Source: Lewinella sp. IMCC34183
Lineage (GTDB): Bacteria > Bacteroidota > Bacteroidia > Chitinophagales > Saprospiraceae
Assembly (NCBI RefSeq): GCF_003390915.1
Contig: NZ_QMEM01000001.1
Span: 930,001-994,000 of the forward strand
DNA length: 64,000 nucleotides
Direction: 5' to 3'
The notes under the pieces were generated by a model. The model saw nothing but the letters and a program-made list of their open reading frames with translations, searched no databases and was not told the DNA's origin. Positions 50,784 to 59,589 of this stretch are shown piece by piece. Position 1 is the stretch's first letter; each line of letters begins with the position of its first letter. The translations under genes were made by a program, and so were the position numbers.

Positions 50784-51620
50784 ATGATCATCGACGCCCA
50801 CCAACACTTCTGGCACTTCGACCCCGTACGCGACGCCTGGATCGATGAATCCATGGCCGCCATCCAACGCGACTTCCTGCCGCAAGACCTCCGGCCCGAG
50901 CTGGAAGCCCGCGGCATCGATGGCTGCGTGGCCGTACAGGCCGACCAGTCGCTGGCCCAGAACGACTTCCTGCTGGGCCTGGCCCGCGGCCACGATTTCG
51001 TGCGCGGCGTAGTAGGCTGGGTCGATCTGCGGAGCAAGGAAGCCGCCGCCCAGCTTAACCGCTACGCCGCGAATCCCGCCTTCGTGGGCGTCCGCCACGT
51101 CGTGCAGGCGGAAAGCGCCGGCTTCATGCTGGACCGTGATTTCCAGGCGGGCGTTTCCCTGCTGCGGGACCACGGCCTCACCTACGATATCCTCATTCAC
51201 CGTGGACAACTGCCTGAGGCCCTACTGCTGGCCCGCGCCTTCCCGGAGCAGCCCTTCGTGCTCGACCACCTCGCCAAGCCGGTAGCCGACGGCCAGCTAG
51301 ACCCGGCCTGGGAAGACGGCATCCGCGCCCTGGCCGAATGCGGAAACGTAAGCTGCAAGCTCTCCGGCCTCGTCACAGAGGCACCCGGGTACTGCTGGGA
51401 CTACGAGCAACTGCTGCCCTACGTCACCACCGTCCTGGATGCCTTCGGACCCCGCCGGCTACTCTACGGCTCCGACTGGCCGGTGTGCCGGGTGGCCGCC
51501 ACCTACGAAGCACAGCTGGAGGTATACCGCAGGGCACTCGCGTCGTTATCCGAAGCCGATCGCGTGCTGATCTTCGGAGGAAATGCCGCGCGCTTTTATG
51601 GCCTGGACGAGGGCGATTGA
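50784..51620 (+). CDS. Amidohydrolase, L-fucono/rhamnono-lactonase-like
   Basis: A 278-residue TIM-barrel hydrolase of the COG3618 lactonase group. The N-terminal metal motif is IIDAHQHFWHFDP. It continues RHVVQAES, HRGQLPEALLLA, FVLDHLAKP and LLYGSDWPVCRVAATY, with the catalytic aspartate in GSDWPV. Members open sugar-acid lactones such as L-fucono-1,4-lactone. The GH29 fucosidase 41 bp downstream and the nearby mutarotase support deoxy-sugar use. Exact lactone is inference. The upstream region holds repeat copy D next to the promoter. Confidence 0.85.
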   Translation: MIIDAHQHFWHFDPVRDAWIDESMAAIQRDFLPQDLRPELEARGIDGCVAVQADQSLAQNDFLLGLARGHDFVRGVVGWVDLRSKEAAAQLNRYAANPAFVGVRHVVQAESAGFMLDRDFQAGVSLLRDHGLTYDILIHRGQLPEALLLARAFPEQPFVLDHLAKPVADGQLDPAWEDGIRALAECGNVSCKLSGLVTEAPGYCWDYEQLLPYVTTVLDAFGPRRLLYGSDWPVCRVAATYEAQLEVYRRALASLSEADRVLIFGGNAARFYGLDEGD

Positions 51621-51661
51621 CCCGATTTTGCTAGCTTGGCGGCAGAACCACTCCCCGCCCC

Positions 51662-53122
51662 ATGAAACGCTTTCCGCTGTTACCCGCCGGCCTGGCTTGC
51701 CTGATCAGCCTCGGCACCTGCGCCCCGCCGCCCCCCGAAGCACCCGCCCCCTACGGCGCCCTGCCCACGGAGGCGCAGCTGGAGTGGCAGCAGATGGAGA
51801 CCAACGCCTTCATTCACTTCACGACAAATACCTTCACGAACAAGGAATGGGGCTACGGCGACGAGAGCCCGGAGATCTTCAATCCCACCGACCTGGACGT
51901 GGACCAGTGGATGGAGGTACTCAGCGACGCCGGCTTCAAGGGCGTGGTGCTTACCTCCAAGCACCACGACGGTTTTACGCTGTGGCCGAGCGAGTACACC
52001 GACCATTCGGTGGAAGCCAGCCCGTGGAAAAACGGCGAGGGAGATATCGTCGGAATGGTCGAGGAATCGGCCCGCAGCCACGGCATGAAATTCGGAGTGT
52101 ATCTCTCCCCCTGGGACCGCAACCGGTCCGACTACGGCGACTCCACCTACATCACCTACTACCGCAACCAGCTTACGGAACTCTTTGAAAACTACGGACC
52201 CATCTTCGAGATGTGGTTCGACGGGGCCAACGGCGGCGACGGCTACTACGGCGGGGCCGACGAGCGGCGCAGCATCGACGGACAGCACTACTACGACTGG
52301 CCCACCACCCTGGACATGGTGCGCGAACTGCAGCCGGACAGCTCGACCATCATCTTCAGCGACGCCGGTCCCGACATCCGCTGGGTAGGCAACGAACGTG
52401 GCGTCGTGGGCGACCCTAACTGGAACACCATCAACCCGGACACCCTCTATGCGGGAAAGGCCGGAATCACCGACCTACTCAACCACGGCACCCCCGGCGC
52501 CGACACCTGGATGCCGGCCGAGGTGGACGTGTCCATCCGCCCCGGTTGGTTCTACCACGCCGAAGAAGACAGTCTGGTAAAGACGCCGCAGCAACTCTTC
52601 GAGATCTACCTCACCTCTGTCGGGCGCGGCTCGCAACTCCTGCTCAATATCCCACCCGACCGCCGCGGCCGCATCCACGAGACGGACGTCGCATCGCTGC
52701 GTGGCTGGCGGCAGATGATCGACTCGACCTTCGCCGACAACCTGGCCACCGATGCCTCCGCCGATGGGGAGGCCTACCGGGGTATGCACGAAGACTACGG
52801 CCCCGCGCAGGTACTCGACGACGACCCTGAGACGTACTGGGCCACCGACGACGGAGCTACCACCGGCTCCTTCACCATTCAACTGCCTGAGGCCCGTGAA
52901 CTGGGATATGTCCTGCTCCAGGAGCCCATCCGGCTCGGGCAGCGCGTGGCCGGCTTTCGCATCAGCGCGCTGGTCGACGGGGAAATGCGCGAGATCGGCA
53001 GCGGGGAGACCATCGGCTACAAGCGTATCCTGCTGGTAGACCGCGTCTCTACCGACCGCATTACCGTCGAAGTGACCGAGTCGCTGGCCCCGCCCCTTCT
53101 TTCGCGGGTCGCGGTTTACTAA
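51662..53122 (+). CDS. GH29-type alpha-L-fucosidase lipoprotein
   Basis: A 486-residue exported enzyme with a lipobox (LISLGTC), so probably membrane-anchored. The GH29 barrel contains FIHFTTNTFTNKEWGYG, KGVVLTSKHHDGFTLWPS and KFGVYLSPWDRN. The likely nucleophile is D187 in FEMWFDGANGG. The C-terminal part (about 355-486) looks like an F5/8-type (CBM32) beta-sandwich: AQVLDDDPETYWATDDGATT, IGYKRILLVDRV. It would release alpha-L-fucose from glycans. The acid/base residue of GH29 is variable and I cannot place it. The stop overlaps that of the mutarotase gene in CTAA. Confidence 0.88.
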   Translation: MKRFPLLPAGLACLISLGTCAPPPPEAPAPYGALPTEAQLEWQQMETNAFIHFTTNTFTNKEWGYGDESPEIFNPTDLDVDQWMEVLSDAGFKGVVLTSKHHDGFTLWPSEYTDHSVEASPWKNGEGDIVGMVEESARSHGMKFGVYLSPWDRNRSDYGDSTYITYYRNQLTELFENYGPIFEMWFDGANGGDGYYGGADERRSIDGQHYYDWPTTLDMVRELQPDSSTIIFSDAGPDIRWVGNERGVVGDPNWNTINPDTLYAGKAGITDLLNHGTPGADTWMPAEVDVSIRPGWFYHAEEDSLVKTPQQLFEIYLTSVGRGSQLLLNIPPDRRGRIHETDVASLRGWRQMIDSTFADNLATDASADGEAYRGMHEDYGPAQVLDDDPETYWATDDGATTGSFTIQLPEARELGYVLLQEPIRLGQRVAGFRISALVDGEMREIGSGETIGYKRILLVDRVSTDRITVEVTESLAPPLLSRVAVY

Positions 53123-53466
53123 GGCTGCTCGTGCAGGTCGAAAATGCGCTCCATCGGCACCCACTTCTCGCCATCGGTCGCGAACGGCAATCGCTGCTGA
53201 AAGGTGTCCATCAGGTTCTCCCAGCGTTGCACCACCGGGTCGGCAGCGTCCCGTTCGGCCCGGGCAGCGGCATCGTAGGACGCATCGGTCTCCATGACCA
53301 TAAGCAGCCGGTTACCGGCCAGGTGAATTTCCAGGCCGGTGATCCCCGCCCCGCGAATACTGCGTAGCACTTCGGGCCAGACGGCACCGGCGGCGTGGTA
53401 CCGGCGGTAGGCCGATTGGGCGGCAGCGTCGTCGCGCAGGTCGCAGAGAAAGTACTGGCGGGGCAT
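53119..53466 (-). CDS. L-rhamnose/L-fucose mutarotase-like protein (RhaM family)
   Basis: A 115-residue ferredoxin-like-fold protein of the RhaM family (DUF718), which interconverts anomers of deoxy-sugars. It begins PRQYFLCDLRDDAAAQSAYR, with RRYHAAGAVWPEVLRSIR carrying the catalytic His/Trp region, and RLLMVMETDASYD and VQRWENLMDTFQ following. The neighbours (fucosidase, fuconolactonase-like) favour fucose, while the family is named for rhamnose. The start at 53466 (MPRQYFL) is chosen; upstream frame extension is not family-like. Confidence 0.85.
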   Translation of the reverse strand: MPRQYFLCDLRDDAAAQSAYRRYHAAGAVWPEVLRSIRGAGITGLEIHLAGNRLLMVMETDASYDAAARAERDAADPVVQRWENLMDTFQQRLPFATDGEKWVPMERIFDLHEQP

Positions 53467-53757
53467 AAAATTTTCTGTTTTGCACAATAAACGAACCTAT
53501 CGTATATTTGACCCGTTGACACTATTGAACAATCACCTTTAAATACGCTATTGCGTCCGGCGGTGACCACTCTTTTTAGCGTGGATCATCCCTAGCCCAA
53601 TCCCTCTTTCTGCTTTCCCTGCCCGCACGTGCGGTGCCCCCGGTTGTCCGGCCTGAGGCCTGTTTCCGGAAGTTTACGTTTGCCTTTGCGGCCTTGTTTG
53701 TTGCTCCTTGATGGGGCCGGCCGCCAGTTTTTTTTGAAACACTAACACTTGAACAAC
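53467..53757. other. Intergenic region upstream of lipoprotein gene
   Basis: About 290 bp with no gene. Two exact plus-strand -7 matches occur, TATATTTG (53503-53510) and TACGTTTG (53675-53682). The latter is nearer the lipoprotein gene and gives a leader of about 70 nt. A poly-T run (53729-53735) lies just before the gene. Confidence 0.5.
53675..53682 (+). promoter_or_regulatory. -7 box (TACGTTTG) upstream of the lipoprotein gene
   Basis: Exact TAnnTTTG match 75 nt upstream of the ATG at 53758. Confidence 0.4.
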
Positions 53758-54282
53758 ATGAAATTCTTTTACCCTACCCTTCTGGGGTTTGCCCTGTGCG
53801 TACTTTCTTCCTGCTCACCCGAGCCCCTCAACCCCGACGCGCTCGTCAGCCTTGAAGGTACCTGGGAACTGGAGTCGGCCACCGGCACCGGCCACAACGT
53901 CACCCATTACAAGGGGGAGGAAGTGCCCGCCACCTTTTCCACCCGCACCGTATCCCCGACCGATTACGCCCTCACCTTTACCCCCCAGGGCCGGGTATTC
54001 AGTACCGGTACGTTCACGGAAGAAGTGACGGGGACCTTCCAGGGCGAAACATCCACCCGGATCCGCGAGGAGAAAAAGCTCGTGGGCGCCGGCGTGTGGA
54101 AGTTGCAGGGCCGGCAGCTGTCCATGGGCACCGACCACCCGGAAGAAATCCAACTGCGAATCGTGACCCTCAGCGAGTCCGAACTCGTCATGGAATACCA
54201 AAACGTTTTCACGACCGAAAGCCGTAACGGACACCGCATCGACGAAGAACAACGGGTGATCTATATCCTCCACCGCAACTAG
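53758..54282 (+). CDS. Lipocalin-like lipoprotein
   Basis: A 174-residue protein with signal peptide and lipobox (CVLSSCSPEP). The body reads as a small beta-barrel: LEGTWELESATGTG at the start, like the first strand of the lipocalin-like families of Bacteroidota, then TDYALTFTPQGRVFSTGTF, TRIREEKKLVGAGVWKLQG and LVMEYQNVF. No catalytic residues or ligand are identifiable. It has its own promoter region and a strong terminator after it. Confidence 0.7.
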   Translation: MKFFYPTLLGFALCVLSSCSPEPLNPDALVSLEGTWELESATGTGHNVTHYKGEEVPATFSTRTVSPTDYALTFTPQGRVFSTGTFTEEVTGTFQGETSTRIREEKKLVGAGVWKLQGRQLSMGTDHPEEIQLRIVTLSESELVMEYQNVFTTESRNGHRIDEEQRVIYILHRN

Positions 54283-54305
54283 AGCATCTCTCAACAGGAG
54301 CCAGT

Positions 54306-54337
54306 ACGCCCCGCCGGATTGCTCCGGTGGGGCGTTT
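54306..54337. terminator. Bidirectional terminator
   Basis: ACGCCCCGCCGGA (54306-54318) pairs with TCCGGTGGGGCGT (54323-54335) over 13 bp with one wobble and loop TTGC, followed by TT. It lies between the lipoprotein gene and the convergent dehydrogenase gene. Confidence 0.75.
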
Positions 54338-54347
54338 GTGTCGGTGG

Positions 54348-55286
54348 TCAGTACCCGCGGTCCAGGTCGACGACGTGCGCCAACGGCTTACCGTCGCGGT
54401 AGCGCGCTAGGTTGTCCAGGAAGCCGTCTACCAGGACACGTTTCTCGTCGGCCGCGCCGCCCGCGCTGTGCTGCGTGAGCAGGGTCCGGGGCGCGGACCA
54501 CAAGGGATCATCGTCTGCCAGTGGCTCCGCGCGGGTGACGTCGAGTACCGCACCGCCGATCCGGCCGGCGTGGAGCAATTGCAGCAGGGCGGCCTCGTCG
54601 ACCAGGCTTCCCCGCCCGACGTTGACAAAAATGCAGTCGGGCGACAGCAGCTCCAGCCGGCGGGCGTCGAAGAGGTTGATGGTTTCGTCGGTTTCCGGAA
54701 GCGTAGCCACCACCAGATCGGCCTTCGGTAAGCGGACATCCAGTTCTTCGTTCGTGTGGAAGGTGGCATCGCCGGTCCGGCCCATCGTTTCCACCCGACA
54801 GCCGAATCCGGCCAGCATGGTGGCCAGCGTACCGCCGATGGAGCCGTGTCCCAGCAGGATCGCGTAGCGTCCGGAAAGCTTACCCAGTTCCGGACGGACC
54901 TCCGCGCCCCTCCATTTCCGGCGGTCCTTCAGCTCCACGAATTTCGGAATTCCCCGCAGCAGCGCCAGTACCCCCGCCACGGCCGTCTCGGCTACCGGCG
55001 TACCGAACAATCCGGCGCTGTTGGTGACCGTGAAAGCCGGCTCCGCGTCGGCCAGTCCGACGTAGGCATTGAAGCCCGCGGAACTCAGGTGCAGCCACCG
55101 CAGAACGGTATTGTTTCTTAGCCAGGCTACCGGCGGACCGCCCATGATCACTTCCGCCCGGCGGGCCGCCGCCTCGCGTTCGTCTTCCGGTAACTCCTGG
55201 CCGAAGATCAGCTCGTCGGCTGTGACGCGCTGCCGCAGGTAAGCGGCATCGGCCGCGGATAGGGAAAGATCGATGTAGAGCTTCAT
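54348..55286 (-). CDS. D-2-hydroxyacid dehydrogenase
   Basis: A 312-residue NAD(P)-dependent dehydrogenase of the D-isomer-specific family. The cofactor fold is AILLGHGSIGGTLATMLAGF, with RTGDATF after the second strand. Catalytic residues lie in FVNVGRGSLVDEAAL (arginine) and LTQHSAGGA (histidine). It would reduce or oxidise a 2-keto or 2-hydroxy acid. Its place 73 bp after the sulfatase fusion suggests use of an acid from the glycan cluster, but no substrate can be named. Confidence 0.88.
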   Translation of the reverse strand: MKLYIDLSLSAADAAYLRQRVTADELIFGQELPEDEREAAARRAEVIMGGPPVAWLRNNTVLRWLHLSSAGFNAYVGLADAEPAFTVTNSAGLFGTPVAETAVAGVLALLRGIPKFVELKDRRKWRGAEVRPELGKLSGRYAILLGHGSIGGTLATMLAGFGCRVETMGRTGDATFHTNEELDVRLPKADLVVATLPETDETINLFDARRLELLSPDCIFVNVGRGSLVDEAALLQLLHAGRIGGAVLDVTRAEPLADDDPLWSAPRTLLTQHSAGGAADEKRVLVDGFLDNLARYRDGKPLAHVVDLDRGY

Positions 55287-55359
55287 AACAGATTTGTCGG
55301 TGGGTAGCCTAACGCCGCCGGGCCGCACTTTGTCAACGCCTACCTACCATCCCAACCGG

Positions 55360-57414
55360 CTACTCCGGCAATCGCAGGGCCGTGCCCAACCCCAGGTCGA
55401 GGTCGCGCAAGCCCTCGACCACGGTGCGGGCGTTCAGGCGCGCGCCGTAGCAGGTAGTGTGGGTATGGTCCTCTCCGAAGTAGGAAGCCCACAGGGTTTC
55501 CTCGCCCAGGATGTCGTAGACCTTCGCAACACGCTCGTTTAGGTCCAGAAAAAGGGCACCCTCCTCGCGGGCCACCGTTTCCGCCCAGCCCCCATAGTTA
55601 CCGGCGGCGCGCTCGGTACGCCCGTCTACCCAGCGGTTGCGGGGTACCGGGGAGCAGACCACGGGAATGGCCCCGACGGCCTGGGCGTCGTGGATGTATT
55701 GCCGGAGGTACCACCCGTAGGTGCGCACCGTGTCGGGCCGGCCGGTAGAGCCGAGGATTTCCACGGCTACCGTATCGCCCACGCCCCGTAGCGAGCCGCG
55801 TTCTTTTCCGGTAAAGGCGGGCCCGCCGTCGTTGTGTCCGAACTGCATGAGTACCAGGTCACCCTCCCGCAGGCCGGCCCGTGCCGCTTCCCACAGGCCC
55901 TCCTGGTAGTAGGTCTTGCTGCTCCGCCCGCCCCGCGCAGCGTTGACCACCGCCAGACGGCCGTCGTCCACGTATTCGTCCAGCACCTCCCCCCAACCGC
56001 AGAGGGTAGAGTCGGAGCTTCCGTACTTGACCGTCGAGTCTCCGATGAGGAGCAGCTTCCGGCGCCCCTTCCCCACGACCGGGAAGTACGGCGACGGCTG
56101 GTGGGCTGTCTGCGCTTGCCGGGCCAGTTGGTCGGTAAGGGCGGGGCGTTCCGCCGCCAGATCGGTCGTTTCGCCGGGGTCGTTCGCCAGGTCGTACAGT
56201 TCCCAGACCGCGTCCACTGCGGTGCGTACGGCCTTGAAGTCGCCATGTAGGATAGCCTGCTGGTAGCCGCCCTCGTGGAACTCCCAGTAGAGCATTCGGT
56301 CGCCCGCCACGTGGTCCGTCACAGGTTCACCCAGCAGCACGGGCCACAGGTTGATCCCGTCGGTATCTGCCACCGGTGGGATACCGGCCGCGGCGCACAA
56401 CGTGGGCAGCACGTCGGCGAAGGACCACGGCAGGTCACTTACCTCCCCCGCAGCGACGTGCCCGGGGTAGCGTACGATCATGGGCGCGCGGATCCCGCCC
56501 TCGTACATATCCCGCTTATGCCCCCGCAGGGCGCCCGAACTGTCGAACCGCCTCTCCCACCGGCGCGCAGCTCCGTTGTCGGAGGTGAAAAAGACCACGG
56601 TATTTTCGGCCAGTCCCTCCGCCGCGAGTCGGTCGAGGATCAGTCCCACGTCCCGGTCGAGCCGCTCCACCATGGCCGCGTACGTCCGCTCGTCCGCCGT
56701 CCAGTGGGTGGAATCGGCAAAGCGACCTACCGTATCGATTTCGTAGTCGTCGTGGGGCAGCGTAAAGGGCAGGTAGAGAAAAAAGGGCTGCTCCCGGTCC
56801 CGCGACAGGAACGCCAGGGATTCGTTCAGAAAGTCGTCCTGGATATAGCGCTCCCGCCCCCCGTCGGCGTTGCCCGGCAGGTCGATGCGGAGGGTATCCC
56901 GCCAGACGTAGTCCGGGAAGTAGGTATGGGCCCGCCGCTGGTTCAGGAAGCCAAAGAAGTAGTCGAAGCCCTGCCGGTCGGGCGTACCACTGGTCCCGGG
57001 TTCGCCGAGCCCCCACTTGCCGACCATGCCGGTGCGGTAACCTGCGGACTGCAGGCGCTCGGCCACGGTGATGTCGGTTTCCCGCAGCGGCACGCGACCT
57101 GCGGCCCCGCCCAGCCCGACGACGCCCCCTACCCCGTTGTTGCCCCGCACGGTCGTGCGGCCGGTGTGCTGACCGGTCATGAGCACGGAGCGCGAGGGGG
57201 CGCAGACGGTCGACCCCGCGTAGCAGCGGGTGTAGCGCGTTCCTTCTGCGGCCAACCGGTCGAGGTGGGGCGTGCGGATAGTCCGCTGCCCGTAGCTGCC
57301 AAGGTCCCCGTAGCCGAGATCGTCGGCCAGGATGAAGAGAATATTCGGCGGGGCGGCGGCGCGCAGGTGCAGGGTAACGCACCACAAACAGAGGAAAAGG
57401 GTAGAGCGCAGCAT
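55360..57414 (-). CDS. Sulfatase fused to an SGNH (rhamnogalacturonan acetylesterase-like) esterase
   Basis: A 684-residue exported two-enzyme protein. The N-terminal S1-type sulfatase spans about 22-440: metal residues D31-D32 (ADDLGYGD), formylglycine motif CAPSR at 71-75, VGKWGLGEPG, TSDNGAARRWE. The C-terminal SGNH esterase runs from about 452: nucleophile S460 in LLIGDSTVKYG, GWGEVLDEY, NAARGGRSSKTYYQEGLW, QFGHNDGGP, and D649/H652 in EDHTHTT. The SGNH part resembles rhamnogalacturonan acetylesterases. It would remove a sulfate and an acetyl group from the same glycan. The sequence is in frame throughout. Confidence 0.88.
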   Translation of the reverse strand: MLRSTLFLCLWCVTLHLRAAAPPNILFILADDLGYGDLGSYGQRTIRTPHLDRLAAEGTRYTRCYAGSTVCAPSRSVLMTGQHTGRTTVRGNNGVGGVVGLGGAAGRVPLRETDITVAERLQSAGYRTGMVGKWGLGEPGTSGTPDRQGFDYFFGFLNQRRAHTYFPDYVWRDTLRIDLPGNADGGRERYIQDDFLNESLAFLSRDREQPFFLYLPFTLPHDDYEIDTVGRFADSTHWTADERTYAAMVERLDRDVGLILDRLAAEGLAENTVVFFTSDNGAARRWERRFDSSGALRGHKRDMYEGGIRAPMIVRYPGHVAAGEVSDLPWSFADVLPTLCAAAGIPPVADTDGINLWPVLLGEPVTDHVAGDRMLYWEFHEGGYQQAILHGDFKAVRTAVDAVWELYDLANDPGETTDLAAERPALTDQLARQAQTAHQPSPYFPVVGKGRRKLLLIGDSTVKYGSSDSTLCGWGEVLDEYVDDGRLAVVNAARGGRSSKTYYQEGLWEAARAGLREGDLVLMQFGHNDGGPAFTGKERGSLRGVGDTVAVEILGSTGRPDTVRTYGWYLRQYIHDAQAVGAIPVVCSPVPRNRWVDGRTERAAGNYGGWAETVAREEGALFLDLNERVAKVYDILGEETLWASYFGEDHTHTTCYGARLNARTVVEGLRDLDLGLGTALRLPE

Positions 57415-57416
57415 GG

Positions 57417-59540
57417 TTACCAGCTTTCGGCGGCCTCGAGGGCGGAGAGGTCGGGCTTTTGGGCGGCTATCTCGAGCGACTCCCGGTACAGGGCATCAAG
57501 GTCACCGAGCTCCATCCCGGAACCTTCACGAATGAAAACGGGTGTCTGGTGGGCCGGTGCATCGACAGTCACGTACTGCCCGCCGTCGTAGACGCGGTCG
57601 GTATCCCAGGCGTCGATCCACCGCTCGCCCGCGGGCAGGTAGACGCGCTGGCTGGTCTCGCCACTTTCCCACACGACCGACACCAGCAAGTCGGGACCGA
57701 AGAGGTAGCTCGACCAGTCGTTCCAGGCTTCCTCCTGTTCGGGGTACTGGAGGAAGAGCGGGCGGGAAATGGGCGTACCGGTATCGCGGGCGTGCTGGGC
57801 GTACTTGCGTACGTAGGGAACGAGCTGCATCCGCAATTTGGAGTACAGTCGCCAGGTGGCGATCAGGTCTTCGTCGTAGACGGGGGCGTCGGGGTTGTTC
57901 CAGAAGCCCTCGTTGTTGGTCGGACCCGTTTCCATGATGGGCGAGAAGCAGCCCAGTCCGAGCCACCGCTTCGTCGTTTCCTGGGAGTAGTCGCCCCAGT
58001 AGCCGCCGATGTCGGACCCCCAGACGGGATAGCCCATCACCGCACAGCGCTGCATGGCGATAACCGCCGACCGGAGTCCTTCGGGCTTGCCGTTGGTATC
58101 GCCCGCCCACATGCTGCCGTACTTGGCACTGCCGGTGTACTGGGCGCGGGGGAAGAGCACGAAGTCATCACCGAGGACCGGCGCCACGGCGGCGTGGGTG
58201 GCCTCCACGTACTGCCGGGGGTAGTCGTTGAAGTTCTCGCGGTAGGTGGTACCGGCATGAGTGCTCAAGTGCAGGGAATCCTGCAGTTTCTCTCCGTCGG
58301 CCCGGTCGAGCTTAAAGCCCTTGACGCCCATGCGCGCCAGCTTGCCGGGTCCGTGCTCTCCCCACCAGGCGACGGCCTCGGGATTGGTGAAGTCCATGAG
58401 TACCTGCCGGCTGTCCTTCCAGCGGTGGCTCTGCAGGTCGTAGTCGTTATCCTCGGCGTAATCCGCCATGTCGCCCATCACGAAGGGGCCGATCCAGAGC
58501 ATCAGCTCGATCCCGTGGCGGTTGAGCCAGTCGATCATCTTCTCCGGTTCCGGCAGCCGCTCCTCGTCGAATTCGTAATCGTCGAAGCCGCGAACGCCGG
58601 GTCCCCACGGCCGGTCGATCCAGAACGCAGTGACCGGGATGTCGTAGGCTTCCATCAGCAGGACGTCCTCCACAATGTCCGTATTGTAGGGCGCTTCCCG
58701 CGGCGTTCCGTCGTAGTACGTGTCCTCGTTGAAGTGCTCGTCGCGCCAGCGCCAGGGACCGAGGGCCCAGGCCGGGGGTACCAGCGAGGGACCGGTTTCC
58801 AGGGCATGCGCCCGCACGATGTCCATTACGCCCTTGCCGAGGTACAGCTGCACCTCCAGCTCGGGGCCCTCGAAGGAAACCTGTACCGCGTCGGGGGCGT
58901 CGCTGGCGAAGTCGAACACCCCGGGCCAGGTACCGTGGGCGAAGAAGCCGTAGCGGGCGGAGGAGAGGTAGAAGGGCGCGTAGGCCGAAACGGTGGGTTT
59001 GAGGTGCATTTCCACGCGTTCGCCCCGCAAATTCAGGCCGGTGGTGATGCCGTCGGCCCAGCTCTGATCCTGTCCGCCATCCACGACCCGCTCAAAGATG
59101 CCGGTGTAGTACTCGTCGGGTGCCGCGGCCAGGTTGACGTGCCACTGGTTGTGTCCCTCAAGGTCGCTGTCGGTAGACAGGTGGAGCATCATATCCTCCC
59201 CTTCGGTGGAAGACAGGTCGAGGGTGACGGTGCCAGCATCGGTCCGCCACCGGTAGGTGATGCTTTCGTCGCCGTTCACTTCGGTGAGCGGCGCGCCCGT
59301 GACCCAAGTGGTAGTGCCCCCCCGCTCGAATCCGATGCTGCCCACCGAGGCGGAGACGGGAGCGATAACGACGGAGTCACCTCCCGGATTTGCCAGGGCG
59401 ATGCGTGGAAATCCGTTCTCGGCGACCGTCACCGAGGCCCCCAACTGGTCGGCGCCGGCCGTCCGGACCGAAGAACAAGAAAAAACGAGTAATAATAGCC
59501 CGGTGAGCAGGGCGGGGCAGGTAAGAAGTGTTCGGTACAT
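57417..59540 (-). CDS. GH31-type alpha-glycosidase lipoprotein
   Basis: A 707-residue exported enzyme with lipobox (LVFSCSSV). The N-terminal beta-sandwich (to about 240) precedes the barrel: PPAWALGPWRWRDEHFNED, YDIPVTAFWIDRPWGPG and LMLWIGPFV. The nucleophile D412 sits in VKGFKLDRADGEK and the acid/base D481 in SMWAGDTNGKPEG. PVWGSDIGGYWGD, GHD-like, and the C-terminal small domain (VYLPAGERWIDAWDTDRVYDGG) follow. This fits GH31 alpha-xylosidase or alpha-glucosidase relatives. It is 2 bp upstream of the sulfatase fusion and likely cotranscribed. Confidence 0.9.
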   Translation of the reverse strand: MYRTLLTCPALLTGLLLLVFSCSSVRTAGADQLGASVTVAENGFPRIALANPGGDSVVIAPVSASVGSIGFERGGTTTWVTGAPLTEVNGDESITYRWRTDAGTVTLDLSSTEGEDMMLHLSTDSDLEGHNQWHVNLAAAPDEYYTGIFERVVDGGQDQSWADGITTGLNLRGERVEMHLKPTVSAYAPFYLSSARYGFFAHGTWPGVFDFASDAPDAVQVSFEGPELEVQLYLGKGVMDIVRAHALETGPSLVPPAWALGPWRWRDEHFNEDTYYDGTPREAPYNTDIVEDVLLMEAYDIPVTAFWIDRPWGPGVRGFDDYEFDEERLPEPEKMIDWLNRHGIELMLWIGPFVMGDMADYAEDNDYDLQSHRWKDSRQVLMDFTNPEAVAWWGEHGPGKLARMGVKGFKLDRADGEKLQDSLHLSTHAGTTYRENFNDYPRQYVEATHAAVAPVLGDDFVLFPRAQYTGSAKYGSMWAGDTNGKPEGLRSAVIAMQRCAVMGYPVWGSDIGGYWGDYSQETTKRWLGLGCFSPIMETGPTNNEGFWNNPDAPVYDEDLIATWRLYSKLRMQLVPYVRKYAQHARDTGTPISRPLFLQYPEQEEAWNDWSSYLFGPDLLVSVVWESGETSQRVYLPAGERWIDAWDTDRVYDGGQYVTVDAPAHQTPVFIREGSGMELGDLDALYRESLEIAAQKPDLSALEAAESW

Positions 59541-59589
59541 AATTTTTCGGTTTTCGTGTGAGGTGGGCTTGCCACCGATTGATGCGTGG

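Noticed and set aside
57459-59492. Long plus-strand frame antisense to GH31
   Set aside because: Antisense shadow; GH31 on the minus strand shows catalytic residues in order.
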